The notes below the pieces were generated by a model that saw only the letters and a program-made list of their open reading frames with translations, was not told where the DNA came from and made no database searches. A stretch of DNA of 9,567 nucleotides, from contig JAQTPO010000077.1 in assembly GCA_028712845.1 (NCBI GenBank), forward strand, positions 1 through 9,567. Direction: 5' to 3'. This document shows, piece after piece, positions 7,387 through 9,567 of the stretch (position 1 is the stretch's first letter; each line of letters begins with the position of its first letter). The DNA is from Dehalococcoidales bacterium (lineage in GTDB: Bacteria; Chloroflexota; Dehalococcoidia; Dehalococcoidales; Fen-1064). A program made the position numbers and the translations under genes.

Positions 7387-7941
7387 CTACTTAATAAACA
7401 ATGCCAGACCGTTCGGGTTCCGGTAGCCGCGTTTCAAGAGGATGTCCCTTTCTTTCAGCAGACAGGCGCGGTTGTGGGCGACCGCTTTATCAAACTCGCC
7501 GTTCTGCCAAGCGTACATACAGAGAAGCCCCTTGTCGTTAAAAGGGTCGCCGTGAGTAGGAATTCCAAGTTCCCTGACAGCGTTGGCTTTGGATTCGAAT
7601 CTCTCTTTCTGAAGCTCGCATTCAAAGGTAATGTTTCTACCAAGCTGACAGGTGAGGACATTCACCTCGAAAGAAATGTTGAAGGCATAAAATGGCTTTT
7701 CCAGCTTATCGATAATACCGGAGATTTTATCATTTAACTCACTGATTTCTTCTTTTTTCGTGACATATAGAATCTGTAAATATTGAGCATTGACGAGACC
7801 AAAAATTACCTGCTGTATGCCTTCATACTCTCGCCAATCGCCGGTATTGCGGTAGCGCCCGTTGAAATCGCCGATGGTTTCGATATCAATGATGGTGCCC
7901 TTAAAATTAGAGATGATGTCTTCCCTGTGTTCCTGTATCAA
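7387..7941 (-). CDS. RNase H-fold / DEDD exonuclease-like protein
   Basis: A 184-residue protein that looks like a diverged DnaQ-like/YprB-type (RNase_H_2) nuclease. GTIIDIETIGDFN (15-27) gives motif I with Asp19 and Glu21. YAFNISFEVNVL (85-96) sits where such proteins have a GxxFD motif II, with Glu92 in place of Asp. AVAHNRACLLKERDIL (153-168) resembles the motif III helix YNxxD, but Cys160 is where the Asp is expected. It could be an active variant using Asp166, or an inactive nucleic-acid binder. The start is TTG 7941, behind AGGAG (7948-7952, spacing 6) and just after an in-frame stop. It follows recR by 31 nt and likely belongs to that transcript. The fold assignment rests on motifs only. 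Confidence 0.65.
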   Translation of the reverse strand: MIQEHREDIISNFKGTIIDIETIGDFNGRYRNTGDWREYEGIQQVIFGLVNAQYLQILYVTKKEEISELNDKISGIIDKLEKPFYAFNISFEVNVLTCQLGRNITFECELQKERFESKANAVRELGIPTHGDPFNDKGLLCMYAWQNGEFDKAVAHNRACLLKERDILLKRGYRNPNGLALFIK

Positions 7942-7972
7942 ACCCGACTCCTGAAATCAGAATTTAACCACA

Positions 7973-8584
7973 CTACAATAGATGTCTGCCTTCCAGCGCG
8001 CGCGTAAGCGTAGCATCATCAGCATATTCCAGCTCCGTGCCGAAAGGTAACCCACGCGCCAAACGCGTGATAACGATACCCAGCGGCGAAAAGAGCTGAT
8101 TCAGATACATTGCGGTCTGTTCACCTTCAAGATTAGTGTTAGTTGCCAGAATTATTTCCTTAACGGTGCCGTTTTGAAGTCGGGCAGTTAATTCTCTGAT
8201 TCGGACATCATTAGCGCCGATTCCTTCCGTGGGCGAGATAGCGCCATGCAGGACATGGTAAAGCCCTTTATAGACACCCGTATGCTCGATTGCCAGAATG
8301 TCCTGGGGCTGTTCTACCACGCAAACCTGACTGCGATTCCGCTGGTCATTACGGCATATGACACAAGGGTCGGAATCCGTAACATTTAAACAGGTGGAAC
8401 AGAGCGTAATTTTCTGCTTGATGGAAAGAATTGCATCTGCCAGTTGCGCCGCCTGTTCTTGCGGCGCCCGCATTAGATAATAAGCAAGGCGTTGCGCGCT
8501 TTTAGGACCAATGCCAGGCAGTTTATTCAATTCCTGAATTAGTCGGCTAATAGCATCGGCACCCAGTATGGTACCCTGATTCAA
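7973..8584 (-). CDS. recR: recombination protein RecR
   Basis: RecR (203 residues, usual length) forms a DNA-clamp-like ring and acts with RecO and RecF in gap repair. Seen: a helix-hairpin-helix with [16 protein letters not shown] (22-37); a C4 zinc finger Cys62-x2-Cys65, Cys74-x2-Cys77; and a Toprim domain from [14 protein letters not shown] (87-100) through [13 protein letters not shown] (146-158). The conserved tail [20 protein letters not shown] lies at 174-193. The start is TTG 8584: AAGGAG (8593-8598) stands 8 nt away and an in-frame TAA directly precedes it, so no longer start exists. It follows ybaB by 22 nt, the conserved dnaX-ybaB-recR order. Confidence 0.97.
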   Translation of the reverse strand: MNQGTILGADAISRLIQELNKLPGIGPKSAQRLAYYLMRAPQEQAAQLADAILSIKQKITLCSTCLNVTDSDPCVICRNDQRNRSQVCVVEQPQDILAIEHTGVYKGLYHVLHGAISPTEGIGANDVRIRELTARLQNGTVKEIILATNTNLEGEQTAMYLNQLFSPLGIVITRLARGLPFGTELEYADDATLTRALEGRHLL

Positions 8585-8606
8585 TTAAGTTTCTCCTTAA
8601 TAGCCT

Positions 8607-8912
8607 TTAGAAAAGCCCGGGAATTTTTAAGCCGCCGGTTACTTCTTTGAGTTCCTGTGCCGCGGCTTTCTGTGCTTTTTCCTGAGCATCATTTACTGCA
8701 TTGACGACCAGTTGCTCCAGTTTTTTTACATTATTCGGGTCAACCACTTCAGACGCAATTTTCACTGAAATGATTCTCTGTTCACCATTGACCACGACCG
8801 TAACGGCACCCTTGCCGGCTTCGCCCTCAATCTGCATTCTTTTCAATTCTTTTTGAGCGCGGTCTAATTTCGATTTTAATTGCTGTGCTTGTTTAATCTG
8901 TTCGAAGTTCAT
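8607..8912 (-). CDS. ybaB: YbaB/EbfC nucleoid-associated DNA-binding protein
   Basis: A 101-residue YbaB/EbfC-family protein, a small dimeric DNA-binding protein of the nucleoid. The N-terminal amphipathic helix FEQIKQAQQLKSKLDRAQKE is followed by the central strand region GAVTVVVNGEQRIISVKIAS (35-54), then DPNNVKKLEQLVVNAVNDA (58-76) and a C-terminal GLKIPGLF. Length and motifs match the family well. ATG 8912 overlaps the dnaX stop in an ATGA junction, with GGAGGA just upstream, so translation is probably coupled to dnaX. Confidence 0.95.
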   Translation of the reverse strand: MNFEQIKQAQQLKSKLDRAQKELKRMQIEGEAGKGAVTVVVNGEQRIISVKIASEVVDPNNVKKLEQLVVNAVNDAQEKAQKAAAQELKEVTGGLKIPGLF

Positions 8913-9567
8913 GCTTCCTCCACATCAAATTGTGCGCCTAGTTTTAGCGCTTCTTTCACTAGATTATTGTTATTCTCCAGGACACACAGCACACGGCAGG
9001 GGTGTCCCAGAAAACTGCTGATAATTTTCTCTACGACACGCTGGTTCTCTATTTCCTCCAATTTCTCCTTGATATAAGAGTGTCTAAAAGATAAAGTCAG
9101 CGTATCATTCTCAAATGCCACCGGCTTAACACCACCACTTCTCAAAATAGCCACTGCGTTACTTTTCTTGGTATCGGCTGGTGCCTGTTCAATCACGCTT
9201 CTCCATTCCAGCCTCAATCTCTCGGTGATGCTGCCTGCTTCCAATGGGGAGTGATGGTCCATCACTCCCTGCGGTGGCGCCGGGTCCGGTTTACTCTCCG
9301 TTTTTTTGACTTCCGGCTGACTTGACTGAGGCGGCGTCTGTAAATGGACAGGCTTTTGCGGTACCGGATGAGAAGTGGGTTTAGGTTGATGGTCTGGTTG
9401 TCTGACAGGTTTGGGAGTTTCCTCTTCCGACTCGATGGTGCTATCGACAATCGCCAATTCCAAAGGCAAAGTAGAGTGATTATCAGTTCCGATCTCTACT
9501 TGGCTGAAGAGCTTTAACGCCTTCAGTATTTTGGGCAGGGAAGCCCGTTCTGACAGCTGTTTTAACT
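8909..9567 (-). CDS. dnaX: DNA polymerase III gamma/tau subunit, 3' part
   Basis: The frame is open from the window edge to TGA 8909-8911, giving the last 218 residues of the clamp-loader ATPase subunit; the ATPase domains lie outside. Fragment residues 1-42 are the end of the oligomerisation domain (ALKLFSQVEIG, then LPLELAIVDST). Residues 50-100 are a Pro/Gln/Lys-rich flexible linker. Residues 111-218 form a folded C-terminal domain (ITERLRLEW through GAQFDVEEA), which in tau would bind polymerase or helicase. A TTG at 9469 is internal, not the start. An A7 run in codons 87-89 and a perfect inverted repeat downstream suggest a recoding site. The gene heads dnaX-ybaB-recR. Confidence 0.95.
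   Translation of the reverse strand, partial: LKQLSERASLPKILKALKLFSQVEIGTDNHSTLPLELAIVDSTIESEEETPKPVRQPDHQPKPTSHPVPQKPVHLQTPPQSSQPEVKKTESKPDPAPPQGVMDHHSPLEAGSITERLRLEWRSVIEQAPADTKKSNAVAILRSGGVKPVAFENDTLTLSFRHSYIKEKLEEIENQRVVEKIISSFLGHPCRVLCVLENNNNLVKEALKLGAQFDVEEA
9247..9269 (-). repeat. perfect 11-base inverted repeat in dnaX (stem-loop)
   Basis: GGGAGTGATGG (9247-9257) and CCATCACTCCC (9259-9269) are exact reverse complements about a single central base. In RNA this forms a 9-bp stem with a 5-nt loop. It lies in the linker-encoding part of dnaX, about 31 nt after the A7 run. No T-run follows on either strand, so it is not a rho-independent terminator. Confidence 0.85.
9291..9307 (-). promoter_or_regulatory. 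candidate dnaX frameshift/slippage site (A7)
   Basis: In the sense strand seven A residues (9307-9301) span the codons AAA AAA ACG in the dnaX linker. A -1 shift, or insertion of one A by transcriptional slippage, reads AAC GGA GAG then TAA (9293-9291). This ends the protein just after the oligomerisation domain and half of the linker, as in gamma subunits. The run is not a perfect X XXY YYZ heptamer in the zero frame, since the preceding codon ends in C. Confidence 0.4.

Noticed and set aside
7373..7390. GTAG...CTAC hairpin at the end of the nuclease-like gene, followed by T-rich sequence on the minus strand
   Set aside because: Only four base pairs with a 10-nt loop; too weak to call a terminator.
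7327..7737. 136-residue open frame on the plus strand opposite the nuclease-like gene
   Set aside because: It is antisense to a frame with motifs, a good Shine-Dalgarno site and operon context; its peptide shows no recognisable features.
9262..9450. 62-residue basic open frame overlapping dnaX as a separate gene
   Set aside because: It is the +1 frame of the dnaX linker with a low-complexity Arg/Ser/Lys-rich peptide; relevant only as the end point of a +1 shift.

Overview
The window is a piece of a bacterial chromosome of moderate GC content. Gene content and style (DnaX with a proline-rich linker followed by YbaB and RecR, a Thermotoga-like CorA, a large secreted matrixin-type protease with an HELGHW motif, and a stand-alone Fe-S-type ene-reductase) fit an anaerobic member of the Chloroflexota, possibly Dehalococcoidia. 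This placement is inference from protein style; no rRNA or marker tree is available here.

Layout. Plus strand, 1-5645: the 3' end of an unrecognised gene (1-210); an Old Yellow Enzyme-family NADH:flavin oxidoreductase (227-1438); the CorA magnesium/cobalt channel (1474-2541); a 360-base gap holding a possible small minus-strand gene (2549-2743) and a near-consensus promoter; and a 907-residue secreted multidomain metalloprotease (start best placed at 2922). Minus strand, 9567-5691: the 3' part of dnaX, then ybaB/ebfC, recR, an RNase H-fold/DEDD exonuclease-like gene, a class I SAM-dependent methyltransferase and recO. The two blocks converge at 5646-5690.

How the genes relate. dnaX-ybaB-recR is a classic replication/repair cluster, with start/stop overlap and short gaps. 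Here it is followed by a nuclease-like gene of unknown role. A second unit with its own near-consensus promoter (methyltransferase-recO) lies next to it, so both RecR and RecO, partners in RecF-pathway gap repair, lie within about 3 kb. Four of the nine genes with visible starts appear to use GTG or TTG, each supported by a Shine-Dalgarno sequence.

Most interesting signals. In dnaX, an A7 run sits in the linker codons; a -1 shift there meets a stop after three codons, and a perfect 11-base inverted repeat lies about 30 nt further on. Together they suggest programmed production of a short (gamma-like) clamp-loader subunit. Next are the nuclease-like protein with diverged catalytic motifs placed between recR and recO, and the protease with an altered metzincin zinc motif (Cys for Gly, Asp as third ligand) within an unusual domain series.
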